Below, in pieces: positions 35,200-43,996 of a DNA stretch of 64,000 nt. The translations under genes were made by a program, and so were the position numbers. The notes beneath the pieces are model-generated. The model ran no database searches. It was not told where the DNA came from and was given only the letters and a program-made list of their open reading frames with translations. The stretch spans positions 1,364,001 to 1,428,000 of the forward strand of contig NZ_CP038273.1 in NCBI RefSeq assembly GCF_004571175.1, read 5' to 3'. Origin of the DNA: Legionella israelensis. GTDB taxonomy: Bacteria; Pseudomonadota; Gammaproteobacteria; Legionellales; Legionellaceae. Position 1 is the first letter of the stretch, and each line of letters begins with the position of its first letter.

Positions 35200-35871
35200 A
35201 TGAAGTTGCAAAAAATTGAACGGCTACTGTTAATGTGCCGAATCAAAGCGATGATTGGCTTGGGTAATAAAACAAATGCTTTTATTCCCAGATTGAAAAT
35301 TGATCTCGTTTCCAGTTCCTTATTTTTAGGCGTACATGGAAATCCTGCAATTTTCGTAAACAAAGTTACGTATAGGAAATTAAATAAATTTTATGATTCC
35401 TGGATTCCTAATGTGACCATCGCGATTAAGGAAGATTTTTTTAATGCAAGCAACAGAGACATTCAAATTATCGGGGCTATAATTCATGAAGCTGGACATG
35501 CGTTTAACGTTTATGCTGGTCTTGCAAATACTGAAGCCAATGCTTATATTTTTGAAATAGAAGTCATGATGATGCTTTATCATAAAAATATTTTAGCGGC
35601 TCTGTTTGATATTAAGGATAAGGAGATACAATCCTACTTCAATGCACGTATGAAATATTTCAAAATGGAAGCCAATAGCGATCCTTACTTAAAAAGCTTG
35701 ATTAATAGAGTTAAAGTTAGATTTCAACTAAGTCATGAGCCTAAATTGGTTTCTTCTGAAAGCTCTGGAAAATCGTTGCAGAGTGATTCTAGTTTTTTTA
35801 AACAATACGTTTGGGGTCGTGAGTCTAGAATAGTTGAACGGTCTTATACAAAGATAGCGCTAGTCAACTAG
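35200..35871 (+). CDS. HEAGH-motif protein, putative zinc metallopeptidase, candidate effector
   Basis: 223 residues, not matched to a named family. IIHEAGHAFNVY (His96, Glu97, His100) is the gluzincin-type zinc motif, with a possible third ligand Glu in the following helix (TEANAYIFEIEVMM, Glu112 or Glu119). There is no signal peptide. The C-terminal 50 residues are Ser/Lys-rich and probably disordered. GGGGCGAGG precedes the ATG. The gene is AT-rich, stands alone and sits beside insertion-sequence DNA, as expected for an acquired gene; export by Dot/Icm is only a possibility. Confidence 0.65.
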   Translation: MKLQKIERLLLMCRIKAMIGLGNKTNAFIPRLKIDLVSSSLFLGVHGNPAIFVNKVTYRKLNKFYDSWIPNVTIAIKEDFFNASNRDIQIIGAIIHEAGHAFNVYAGLANTEANAYIFEIEVMMMLYHKNILAALFDIKDKEIQSYFNARMKYFKMEANSDPYLKSLINRVKVRFQLSHEPKLVSSESSGKSLQSDSSFFKQYVWGRESRIVERSYTKIALVN

Positions 35872-36048
35872 GCCCCTCTCGGCATTCCTTTCAACCACAG
35901 GGCAAAATCATACTTTGCTCATTTGGATTTTACCATTCTCATTTTGTCCATATATCCACACGTGGGTATGTTGAAGAAAGTTTGCAAAGTTTTTATACAA
36001 AGAATACAATAGCTGGTTTTCATTTTTAATATTGAACCAAGGATAAAA

Positions 36049-36756
36049 ATGATGTCTGGAAAAATGATAGTTGCTTCACTTCTTCTTGCTTTAGGTTTTG
36101 CTGTCAGTGGATTTTTTATCTCTAGCGGACTTGTTGAATCGCGTAAAGAGTTAAGATATGTCAGCGTGAAAGGTTTGGCTGAACGAGTGGTTAAAGCTGA
36201 TCAAGCCCTTTGGACAATTAATTTTAAACTGGTCAATAACGAGCTTCCTGCTCTTTATCAGGCTATAGAAGATGCTCAGGCCAAGGTAAAACAATTTTTA
36301 TTGAAACAAGGATTTAAAGAAAACGAAATCAGTAACAATCCGATATCCGTTAACGATAATCAAAGTAACAGTTATAATTCCCAGAATCAAAATTTACCCC
36401 GTTACACCGCCGATGCTGGAATTACAGTCAGTACAAAGCGTGTTGATATGATCCAGACCACTGAAGAGAAAACAGGAGATTTAGTGGCACAAGGGGTCGT
36501 CGTGACGTCCTCTAATGCCATATATCGTTTTAATGGTTTGAATGATATTAAACCAGCTATGCTTGATGAAGCGACAGCGAGTGCACATACGGCTGCCCAA
36601 AGTTTTGCCCATCACGCTAAGGCAAAACTGGGTTACATACGAAAAGCATTACAAGGACTGTTTACCATTAGTGACGCGAATTCCACGTATGATTCGGGTA
36701 ATGCGATTATGAAAAAGGTACGTGTGGTAACGACAGTGGAATATCAATTACAATAA
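36049..36756 (+). CDS. SIMPL-domain (DUF541) periplasmic protein
   Basis: 235 residues with an N-terminal hydrophobic signal/anchor (about 6-27). A SIMPL domain follows: VSVKGLAERVVKADQALWTINF, then KQGFKENEISNNPISV, and a C-terminal VRVVTTVEYQLQ. Members of this family occur in the periplasm and outer membrane of many bacteria, with suggested roles in stress or membrane function. AAGGA precedes the ATG. Confidence 0.85.
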   Translation: MMSGKMIVASLLLALGFAVSGFFISSGLVESRKELRYVSVKGLAERVVKADQALWTINFKLVNNELPALYQAIEDAQAKVKQFLLKQGFKENEISNNPISVNDNQSNSYNSQNQNLPRYTADAGITVSTKRVDMIQTTEEKTGDLVAQGVVVTSSNAIYRFNGLNDIKPAMLDEATASAHTAAQSFAHHAKAKLGYIRKALQGLFTISDANSTYDSGNAIMKKVRVVTTVEYQLQ

Positions 36757-36794
36757 AAAATTATTTCAGCCTTTTAACCGTTGAGAGCGTTAGC

Positions 36795-36851
36795 TTAGGT
36801 TCTGTGAATAAAAATGTTTTGCAGAGCGAAAATTTTGTTCACAGAACCTAA
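36795..36851. repeat. 57-bp inverted-repeat mini-element beside the IS
   Basis: The two ends carry an inverted repeat (TTAGGTTCTGTGAAYAAAA, one mismatch) around a short centre, starting and ending with TTA/TAA. It resembles the 58-bp element at 39131-39188 in size, in its TAGGKTCTGT-like tips and in apparent TA duplication. Confidence 0.5.
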
Positions 36852-36911
36852 GGCCAATCCATTGAAAATAATAGGTTTTCCATAAGTTTCTAACCTGTTA
36901 TACTCATATCA

Positions 36912-38324
36912 TTACCCATAAGTATGTCCAAAAGCGCGTGTAAATACTTCACGCGCTTTAATATATTCATAAAGGGTTCGTAAACCTTTCCACATCACAA
37001 TAGGACCGGGCTCACCGTCATGCTTTCGTCCGAGAAAACCTCCTAATTGGGCAATCATTCTCAGAGTATCTTTCAGGGTTGGGGGTTCATTTGGAGGGGG
37101 TTTTTCATAGATCATAACATAGGCGGTTTGCCATTCTATGGGCTCAAATAGACATTCACTGCTTAATGATGGGGAAGCACGACCAACCATGGTCATGAAC
37201 AAAATACGCCAAGCAACAATAAGATACAGAGCGAGGCAAGGGTCAAATCGTTGCTTGTTGCTTAACTGCAATTTTTCAATAGCGCATCCGCTTTTCAATA
37301 CCTTGAAAAAAATTTCGATCTGCCAGCGACATAAGTACCATTGAATTACTTGTAACGCTGCTTCCAAGTTGGATATAGGTACACTGGTTAAAAGTGTCCA
37401 CTCGATTGCTTTCTCTCCAGGCGGTGGGTTTGTCTCTGTGGCAATGATTGTTGTTATTTTAACGGGGGTAAAACCTTCTTTTGCTTTATCCCGAGGAGGG
37501 AGCAAAGTCACTTCTTTTGCATAAATATCTTGTGCTACTTCTCGTTTTTTTCTATTTCCAAATGAGGACGTAGTAAATGTTATTTTTCCAATACTGGAAG
37601 AGGCTTTTACGCTTGTTTTTAATTTATTGCGTTTTTTAGGTTGATTCTCATCCAAAATAGAACGATCGAATGTTGCTCTAATCACCCAATCGGCAGTTCC
37701 TTTAGCGAAAGCTGTATTCGCTTCATGATAGATATCATAAATATCACCTTCTCTATCAGCAATATAAACAAATTGAGTATCGGGCATTGCCTTAGCAAGT
37801 TTTGTGGCTTTTTTATAACCTCTGACCCACCGGTAACTTTCCTTGTCTTTTATTGCTTTTGAATCACGTTCAGCTCTTCGTTCTTCTGAGCTTCGATGCG
37901 TAAATTTTTCCCGTGACCACTGTTCATAGTCAACTACTCCTAAACATTCGCGGTTGGGCGTTACCGCAAGAGTGGGATGAAGAAAAAGACCCCGCACGTT
38001 ATCTTGTTGAATAGGGCCAATATCTTCACGTTCTTTTTGACCGCTATAGTTAAGCGTTGTTGTGTCTTGAAGCAATAAGATAATCGGATGTTCTTTAATT
38101 CGCTTAAGGGTGGCTATGCGATGAGGTTTTATAATTTTTTTTGCGGTAACCGTATTATTCTCAAAAAATCGATAGGCTGCTTTGGTTTCCGACCAACCTT
38201 TACAACTTTCAGGTATACTTGATGTTGGTTTATCACTAAACCTTTTTAATAACTCTTTTGCTCGTTTATTTAAACGTTGATCGCCGATATTCACGGAACC
38301 ATACTCATGGTCGATCCAATCCAT
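36912..38324 (-). CDS. IS4-family (Tn5/IS50-like) transposase
   Basis: 470 residues, a DDE transposase. The first Asp is in LLLQDTTTLNYSG (Asp87), the second in YIADREGDIYD, and the Glu in the YREK-like WQIEIFFKVLKSG. N-terminal resemblance to Tn5 transposase includes GDQRLNKRAKELL and TKAAYRFFENN. Directly upstream of the ATG, a hairpin (CTGCCTTT/AAAGGCAG) would hide the AAAGG that is the likely ribosome binding site. Confidence 0.93.
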   Translation of the reverse strand: MDWIDHEYGSVNIGDQRLNKRAKELLKRFSDKPTSSIPESCKGWSETKAAYRFFENNTVTAKKIIKPHRIATLKRIKEHPIILLLQDTTTLNYSGQKEREDIGPIQQDNVRGLFLHPTLAVTPNRECLGVVDYEQWSREKFTHRSSEERRAERDSKAIKDKESYRWVRGYKKATKLAKAMPDTQFVYIADREGDIYDIYHEANTAFAKGTADWVIRATFDRSILDENQPKKRNKLKTSVKASSSIGKITFTTSSFGNRKKREVAQDIYAKEVTLLPPRDKAKEGFTPVKITTIIATETNPPPGEKAIEWTLLTSVPISNLEAALQVIQWYLCRWQIEIFFKVLKSGCAIEKLQLSNKQRFDPCLALYLIVAWRILFMTMVGRASPSLSSECLFEPIEWQTAYVMIYEKPPPNEPPTLKDTLRMIAQLGGFLGRKHDGEPGPIVMWKGLRTLYEYIKAREVFTRAFGHTYG

Positions 38325-38328
38325 GGAT

Positions 38329-38354
38329 AATACTGCCTTTAAAAAGGCAGCATT
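38329..38354 (-). promoter_or_regulatory. hairpin over the transposase translation start
   Basis: CTGCCTTT-AA-AAAGGCAG (38333-38350) forms a perfect 8-bp stem, extended by a further TAAT/ATTA pair across one mismatch. It covers the AAAGG upstream of the transposase ATG at 38324. In IS10 and IS50 similar structures block translation from transcripts that read in from outside. Confidence 0.5.
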
Positions 38355-38586
38355 ATCTCAAAAGTAAGGAAAAATTAATATAGCATTACTTATGGGTAAC
38401 GATATGGTTATACTCCCTTGTGCGAAAAGGGTAATCTGACGTAAGCACTCAGCCTGCTTGAGAAACGGCCGCATTAGGTCTTGAACTAAAATCTGTCCGT
38501 TTATATTGCCATCAATCTAGGGTTGAGCTATTACAATCCAACAGCCTGCCATTTCGCAAAAAGTCCAACAACAATAAAGGAATATT

Positions 38587-39039
38587 ATGAACGTTAACTT
38601 ATTCATCAATAAGCTATTCAGTAAATTCTCCATTTTCAAACTTACTTTGCGACAATTTTCAATATCCGCAGGTATCTGCTTATTGTTTTTTGTCAATATT
38701 AACTATGCCAGTGAACGTTATTTCGTCTGCGGCCCCGATGAAGATGGATGCTATAAGGACATCTATCATTACTGTGCCTGCATTCCTTATGATGATGAAC
38801 ATACGCAAACCCCATACTGCCTGGATTTTAATAAACTCACTTGCAGTCCCCTGGAACAAGTGCCTGACTGCGATCCCGGCATGATATATAAAAATCAAGG
38901 CAGTTGTTTGGCTACCATTTTCCAGAGTGAATCAGAACCACCTTGTCCAGTGAGAAATCATTCCTTCTGCCTGGAAAATGATATGGCCATTTGTGATGCA
39001 AATGGACGACCTGAAAGCTGTCGGTACGTGGCTAAATAA
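38587..39039 (+). CDS. cysteine-rich secreted protein, function unknown
   Basis: 150 residues: a basic N-terminal stretch and a hydrophobic segment (about 24-40, FSISAGICLLFFVNINYA) form a signal peptide. The mature part has 12 cysteines in about 108 residues, an even number consistent with six disulfides formed in the periplasm. The spacing (CGPDEDGCYKDIYHYCAC, then CLDFNKLTC, DCDPG and C-terminal CDANGRPESC) suggests two halves of similar kind. No family is recognised. AAAGGAATATT precedes the ATG. Confidence 0.7.
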   Translation: MNVNLFINKLFSKFSIFKLTLRQFSISAGICLLFFVNINYASERYFVCGPDEDGCYKDIYHYCACIPYDDEHTQTPYCLDFNKLTCSPLEQVPDCDPGMIYKNQGSCLATIFQSESEPPCPVRNHSFCLENDMAICDANGRPESCRYVAK

Positions 39040-39130
39040 GCAGAGAGTACGTGCCTTTTCTTTGTTTGAGCAAAATTTTGTCTCTGAAAAAGACGGTATG
39101 TACTAGCTCAATGATGACGAGCATGTTTAC

Positions 39131-39188
39131 TAGGGTCTGTCGGCAATCAGTATTTTCAAAGTAAAAATCTAATTGTCGACAGGCCCTA
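39131..39188. repeat. 58-bp mini-MITE with TA ends
   Basis: TAGGGTCTGTCGGCAATCAG and the inverted TAGGGCCTGTCGACAATTAG match at 17 of 20 positions. They bracket an 18-bp centre, and the whole is flanked by TA, a likely target-site duplication. No coding capacity. It directly abuts copy 3 of the dispersed repeat. Confidence 0.6.
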
Positions 39189-39219
39189 ACTCATGTCATG
39201 CAGCTTCTTCGTCTTTTTT
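39188..39219 (-). repeat. dispersed repeat, copy 3 of 3
   Basis: On the minus strand this reads AAAAAAGACGAAGAAGCTGC and then ATGACATGAGTT. The same frame ends KKDEEAA and a TGA stop. It has one extra codon relative to copies 1 and 2 (18469-18497, 26745-26773). Confidence 0.55.
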
Positions 39220-39246
39220 ATCCTGTGTTGTGTAATATCTTTTGCA

Positions 39247-40440
39247 TTATTCTCCTCGAAGAGAAGCAATGGGCTCCAGTTTTGCTGCCCATTTTGCCGG
39301 ATAATAACCAAAGAAAATGCCGGTGGTTACTGAAACAGCAAATCCAGCTAGGGAAGGCATAATGTAGAAATGAAACGTCCAGTGGCTGAAAACAGCAATC
39401 ACCAACGTCGCTGTCAAACCTAAAACAACGCCGAGAACTCCACCCAATAAACCGAGCATGACCGATTCAACGAGAAATAAGTCCTGAATTTCCCGATTAC
39501 GTGCCCCCACAGCCTTGCGAATGCCGATTTCTTTTTTGCGCTCACTGACAGAAACCAGCATGACGTTCATCACTCCAATCCCCCCCACCAATAATGAAAT
39601 GCCTCCGATCACCGCCAACAATAAAGTAAAAATCCGTCCTTGATTTTCCATGCTGGCAATGATCTGTTTGGCGCTACGAGGAAAAACATTTAATTTGGGA
39701 GCCTGAAACGTGATAATTTGCTTAATCTGTTCTATCACCTCATCAATTTGGCTCTCAGGCTTTAATAAGATAATGGCATTATTGATTTTACTGTCTTTCT
39801 GCACTAAAGGCATTCCGCCAATGGGGATAATCACGGCTTGGTTAATGTCTTCATTAAAAAATCCATTTTCTTTCCAGGGCTTGGCAATGCCAATAATGGT
39901 ATATAAATTGGAGCCAATGCGAAGCTGACGACCCACCGGATTATCTTGACTGGCTTCTTTTAATTGACGGGCAAGTCCATCCCCTATGACACAAAAATGC
40001 TCAAATGATTCCACAAAGGAGACGAAATACCCTTCTGCCAATTGAATGTCGATGATGTCTGCCAAAGCCTCATCTGCGCCGATAACGGCCGCTTGCAATG
40101 GTTTTCCAGAAAAACTGACTGGCTGATAGGCAAGAGCATAAGGAGCAATTTTCTCAATCAGCGGCATATGCTCTGGCAACTGACGCCACTGTTGAAGGCT
40201 AAGATGATCAAGACTGCTGTGTGACTTATCCGATGATTTTGCATAAACGGTAATGGCCATCAGATCCGTACCCAGTGCTTTGAATTGTTCCAAAGCCTTT
40301 TCCGTGGCTAACTGGCCACAACTGATTAAAGCAACCACCGCTGCCGTACCCACCAATATACCCAGGACGGCCAGAAAGGAGCGTAATTTTGCAGCGGTAA
40401 GATTAACCAGGGCTTGCTGATAATAAGTCCAATATTTCAT
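39247..40440 (-). CDS. MacB-like ABC transporter permease (FtsX/MacB PCD domains)
   Basis: 397 residues: an N-terminal membrane helix (about 19-45, LRSFLAVLGILVGTAAVVALISCG), a large periplasmic MacB_PCD domain (about 46-260), and three C-terminal helices of the FtsX domain, beginning near LLLAVIGGISLLVGGIGVMNVMLVSVSERKKEIGIRKAVGA (given in two parts). It is a mechanotransmission-type (type VII) ABC permease. The ATPase and adaptor precede it in the same operon. Substrate unknown; such systems move toxins, lipids or drugs. Confidence 0.9.
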   Translation of the reverse strand: MKYWTYYQQALVNLTAAKLRSFLAVLGILVGTAAVVALISCGQLATEKALEQFKALGTDLMAITVYAKSSDKSHSSLDHLSLQQWRQLPEHMPLIEKIAPYALAYQPVSFSGKPLQAAVIGADEALADIIDIQLAEGYFVSFVESFEHFCVIGDGLARQLKEASQDNPVGRQLRIGSNLYTIIGIAKPWKENGFFNEDINQAVIIPIGGMPLVQKDSKINNAIILLKPESQIDEVIEQIKQIITFQAPKLNVFPRSAKQIIASMENQGRIFTLLLAVIGGISLLVGGIGVMNVMLVSVSERKKEIGIRKAVGARNREIQDLFLVESVMLGLLGGVLGVVLGLTATLVIAVFSHWTFHFYIMPSLAGFAVSVTTGIFFGYYPAKWAAKLEPIASLRGE

Positions 40441-40494
40441 TTTTCTAGTGATTTCGCCTCTGTAAAATGTTAATAAATGCTCTGATTTGTGTTT

Positions 40495-41190
40495 TCAGTC
40501 GGCTTTTTGCAATGCCGTTTTCACTTCTCCATCGGCAAGAAGAATTCTGCGCTGGCATTGCTGAGCAACCTGTTCATCATGAGTCACTATGATGAGTGTG
40601 CGTCCCTCATTGTGCAGGCTGAGAAATAAATTCATGATATCAGTACTGGTTTTTGAGTCCAGAGCCCCGGTTGGCTCATCGGCAAGAATAACACTCGGTT
40701 CAGCCACTAAAGCTCGGGCAATAGCAATGCGCTGCTGCTGACCGCCTGATAACTGTGGTGGTCGATGTCTGGCATAAGCAGACATGCCTACGCGCTTGAG
40801 CGCATCATCCACTTTTTGCTCTCGTTCTGCCGCTGACATGTTACGATAGGTTAACGGCAAGGCAATGTTCTGATGGGCAGTGAATCTGGGCAATAAATTA
40901 AATTGCTGAAAAACAAATCCAATGCTTTGATTGCGCAATCCTGCCGCTTCATCAGCGCTAAGCTTAGCTACATCTCGGTTTTTTAACCAGTATTCACCGC
41001 TGTCGGCGGTATCAAGAAGTCCGATAATATTCATTAAAGTGGACTTGCCTGAACCAGAGGCGCCTACAATGGCCAGCATATCCCCCTCATACACCTTAAG
41101 TGAAATTGCTTTCAAAATGCGATGAGCGGTCCCCTCAAGAGAATAGCTTTTATCAATCTGAGTTAAGGATATCAGTGGATTTTCAGCCAT
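40495..41190 (-). CDS. ABC transporter ATP-binding protein (MacB/LolD-type)
   Basis: 231 residues with Walker A GASGSGKSTLMNIIG, Q-loop FVFQQFNLLPRFTAHQN, signature LSGGQQQRIAIARAL, Walker B VILADEPTGALDSKT and switch His in IIVTHDEQVAQQC. Like LolD and the ATPase half of MacB, it works as a separate subunit with the permease 54 bp downstream. It overlaps the adaptor gene by 8 bp. Confidence 0.93.
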   Translation of the reverse strand: MAENPLISLTQIDKSYSLEGTAHRILKAISLKVYEGDMLAIVGASGSGKSTLMNIIGLLDTADSGEYWLKNRDVAKLSADEAAGLRNQSIGFVFQQFNLLPRFTAHQNIALPLTYRNMSAAEREQKVDDALKRVGMSAYARHRPPQLSGGQQQRIAIARALVAEPSVILADEPTGALDSKTSTDIMNLFLSLHNEGRTLIIVTHDEQVAQQCQRRILLADGEVKTALQKAD

Positions 41191-42337
41191 AAAGCACCCA
41201 ATCGCCTTCCTTAAGACCTGAGGTTATAATGACTTTGTCCGCTTCCGCTGCCCCTGTGGTCACGATTTTTGTTGACCATTGACCGTTTTTTTCTTTAATC
41301 CTGACCACAGACTGCCCCTTCTCTTGTTGGATGGCATTGATGGGAATAAGCAGTTGCTCCTTGCTTTCTGTAGCTAATTCTATAGAAGCGCTCATACCAA
41401 CTTTTATATAAGCCTGTTGTTGTGGGGTTAACTTTTTTATTTCCACAATGGCAGTAAAGGAAGGCAATCCCCCAATGCTGTTCGTTGAGGCTTGCGCATT
41501 CACGGAAACAAGTTTACCCTTAAATTCCTCTTTTCCAAAAGCAATGCCGCGAACCGTGGCCTCCATGCCTGTATATACTTTATCAATATCAATTTCAGGA
41601 ATATCAATTTCAACCCGAATCCCGTTCAAATCACCAATCAAACCTATCAGTTGATCCGCCTTGACGACGTTGCCTACTGCAAGTCGGGCAGCTTTGTCGT
41701 CATTAGATTTGGGTGGATAAAGCAAAATACCATCATTTGGAGCCTTGATATGAACAATATTATGACGCGCCGTTAAGGCTTTCCTCACCTTATCAAATTC
41801 TGAGTAGGACAGTTCTGACAAATCGGCCAAGTCAGGGACACTCTCTTCATCCATTTTTTCCAGCATTTCAGCGAGATAGCGTGTGGTTTGCATCAAAACC
41901 ACACGGGCGTTATCAAAACTTGATTTTTCACTCAGGTAATTATTTTTCGATAACAAACCCACAGCCCATAACTCCTGAGTTCCTGTAAATTTAGTACGGG
42001 CAATGGTGTAATTGTCTTTGGCCTTTAAGTATTCGGTTAAGGCATCATTGTATTGCTTTTGTAATGCGCTGGAATTTAGGGTCAGCAGAATGTCGCCTTT
42101 TTTTACCCACTGGCCATATTGGTAATGGATTTTTTCAATAATGGCATCCACAGGACTGCTTAACGAGCTTTCAGCTAAAGGCTGGATATTACCGGTAAAA
42201 TGCAGTTTTTTCTGTATGGACATTTTTTTTACCTGATAAACCTTATGATGCGCTGATTTTTGCTTGCTTTCATTGCCACACGCCAGTAAAAAAAGGCTTA
42301 TGGACATCATGATTAAAAATTTCAACTTAATGTTCAT
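41183..42337 (-). CDS. MacA/HlyD-type periplasmic adaptor lipoprotein
   Basis: 384 residues. A lipobox ends the signal peptide (SLFLLACGNES, Cys20), so the protein is anchored in the inner membrane. A barrel-sandwich (lipoyl) domain flanks a long coiled-coil hairpin (about 95-190), followed by beta-barrel and membrane-proximal domains typical of RND/MacA adaptors. It connects the MacB-like permease to the TolC-like protein encoded just upstream, whose stop codon overlaps this start as ATGA. Confidence 0.9.
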   Translation of the reverse strand: MNIKLKFLIMMSISLFLLACGNESKQKSAHHKVYQVKKMSIQKKLHFTGNIQPLAESSLSSPVDAIIEKIHYQYGQWVKKGDILLTLNSSALQKQYNDALTEYLKAKDNYTIARTKFTGTQELWAVGLLSKNNYLSEKSSFDNARVVLMQTTRYLAEMLEKMDEESVPDLADLSELSYSEFDKVRKALTARHNIVHIKAPNDGILLYPPKSNDDKAARLAVGNVVKADQLIGLIGDLNGIRVEIDIPEIDIDKVYTGMEATVRGIAFGKEEFKGKLVSVNAQASTNSIGGLPSFTAIVEIKKLTPQQQAYIKVGMSASIELATESKEQLLIPINAIQQEKGQSVVRIKEKNGQWSTKIVTTGAAEADKVIITSGLKEGDWVLYG

Positions 42338-43923
42338 TCACCGTACCTGAGTTTGATTTGCCACTCATCCAGCGTAGTGCCCAACAGTCGCTGGAGAGCA
42401 GATAGTTGATTTAAATAGGCTATTTTGGCTGAAATTAGCCCAGCCTGTGCCTGAATTAGCTGGTTCTGCGTGTTATTGACATCCAGTGCAGTCGAGATAC
42501 CAGCTTCCTGTCGTTTCTTCTGTAGTGCATAGGACTGTTCGGCCAGTTTGACCTGTTTTTGTGCCAATTGATATCGTTTCGCCTGACTCTCAATTGAATT
42601 AATCAAATTGGTGACATTCGTGATCAATGCTCTTTTAGCGGCAATAAGATTCAGCCGGTCTTTTTCCAGTTTCACTTTGGCATTAATCAGCTCCCTTCGG
42701 CGGTCAAGATCATTGATAGGAATTTTCAACGTCAAGCGCGCTGATTCATTAATGTTCCTGCCGCTATAAATGCTGCGCAGGCCACGGTCACCACCAACAT
42801 CGGATAAATTGCCGGCTTGCACATTGGCTGAGAAATCAAGCTGCCACAACTGCTGATTTTTTGCAACAGTATAAGCCCGTTCGTCCGCTTTATAAGCCAA
42901 GTGCAAAGCGAGATAATCGGTATTATGATTTAATGCTTGCTCTATTGACTGTTTTAAATCTGGAATCACAATCTTGTCCACACTAACATCGCTTGGAACG
43001 GAAAGATGCATCTGCGGATCAAGCCCTATTGTCTGTAATAAATTTTGCGCCGCTGTCTTAAATTCATTTTCTGCCTGCTCTACCAGCAGGCTTAATGATT
43101 CAATCTGGTATGATTGTTGAATGTTTCCCGTAGGTTCAAGTTGTCCGGCTTCTATTTTTTTTTCATTAATTTCATAAGAACGTTTTGCTTCTTTAAGCTG
43201 GAGCTTTTGATTCTGCAGATTATTGCCGCTTAAAATCAGGGAACGATAAGCCGTAATCACCTCAGTCACCTGATTACTTATGGATTGTCGCATATTGAGT
43301 TTGTTCAAAGTTTCATTATCGATGGCGTTTAACAGGCCAACTTCATTAACGGATTTACCAAAGCCTCTTAACAAAGGCTGAGTCAGAGAAAAACTCAGTA
43401 CGGGGCTATAAGAATCATATGTTTCTACATTGTTGTTCATGGTTAAGGAAACATCTGTGCCCAGTTTTGTCCTTAATCCTAATTCTGGGGTAGCCAACGC
43501 GGAATGGGTTGTGGCATTGCCAACACCAGAATAACGGCTTTTTTCAATATTTGCCGAACCGACCAAGGCATATTGCAGTTCAAATTCATTTTGGGCAAGA
43601 CGTAGTTGATAACGCTGAATAATGCGGTCCAATTCCACATTTTGAATGTTTGGATTATAACGTAAGGCCAGTAGAATGGCTTCGCGCAAAGTCAACTTCA
43701 AGACTTTTCTGTCTCTTGAATCAGGTGCAGTCGGTAAAAGCACCCAATGATTGAGCATGTATTCCGGCTGATGGATGGCCGCCTGAAGACGAGACTGCGC
43801 AGGCTGAATCTGTGCCTTTTCATGGATGGACTGAGCTGGAATGATTCGATTCTTGGCCTCCTGTGCCTGGCCAGAGCTAATGACAAGGATGAAAAACAAC
43901 AGGTAAAAAAATAAATTATGCAT
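42334..43923 (-). CDS. TolC-family outer membrane efflux protein
   Basis: 529 residues from the ATG at 43923, which begins a signal peptide (MHNLFFYLLFFILVISSGQA). The frame is open to 44040, but that adds an implausible extension overlapping apaH. Two OEP repeats of alternating helix and beta strand are seen (LILSGNNLQNQKLQLKEAKR; LQKKRQEAGISTALDVNNTQ). Together with the adaptor, ATPase and permease it makes a complete envelope-spanning export system in one operon. Confidence 0.88.
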   Translation of the reverse strand: MHNLFFYLLFFILVISSGQAQEAKNRIIPAQSIHEKAQIQPAQSRLQAAIHQPEYMLNHWVLLPTAPDSRDRKVLKLTLREAILLALRYNPNIQNVELDRIIQRYQLRLAQNEFELQYALVGSANIEKSRYSGVGNATTHSALATPELGLRTKLGTDVSLTMNNNVETYDSYSPVLSFSLTQPLLRGFGKSVNEVGLLNAIDNETLNKLNMRQSISNQVTEVITAYRSLILSGNNLQNQKLQLKEAKRSYEINEKKIEAGQLEPTGNIQQSYQIESLSLLVEQAENEFKTAAQNLLQTIGLDPQMHLSVPSDVSVDKIVIPDLKQSIEQALNHNTDYLALHLAYKADERAYTVAKNQQLWQLDFSANVQAGNLSDVGGDRGLRSIYSGRNINESARLTLKIPINDLDRRRELINAKVKLEKDRLNLIAAKRALITNVTNLINSIESQAKRYQLAQKQVKLAEQSYALQKKRQEAGISTALDVNNTQNQLIQAQAGLISAKIAYLNQLSALQRLLGTTLDEWQIKLRYGE

Positions 43924-43996
43924 AGCACGCCAATGATAGATTAATTTTTTGGCAAAATAAACGATTTTATTGCAAACAAAACGAAGAAAGACAAAC

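Larger units (their letters stand above)
36905..38406 (-). mobile_element. complete IS4-family insertion sequence with 8-bp target duplication
   Basis: 1502 bp bounded by 20-bp inverted repeats (CATATCRTTACCCATAAGTA, one mismatch; 36905-36924 and 38387-38406). The flanks are a perfect 8-bp direct repeat GTTATACT (36897-36904 and 38407-38414). A single intact transposase gene fills it and its stop codon lies in the left repeat. Intact ends, gene and target duplication indicate recent movement. I cannot name the element. Confidence 0.92.
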
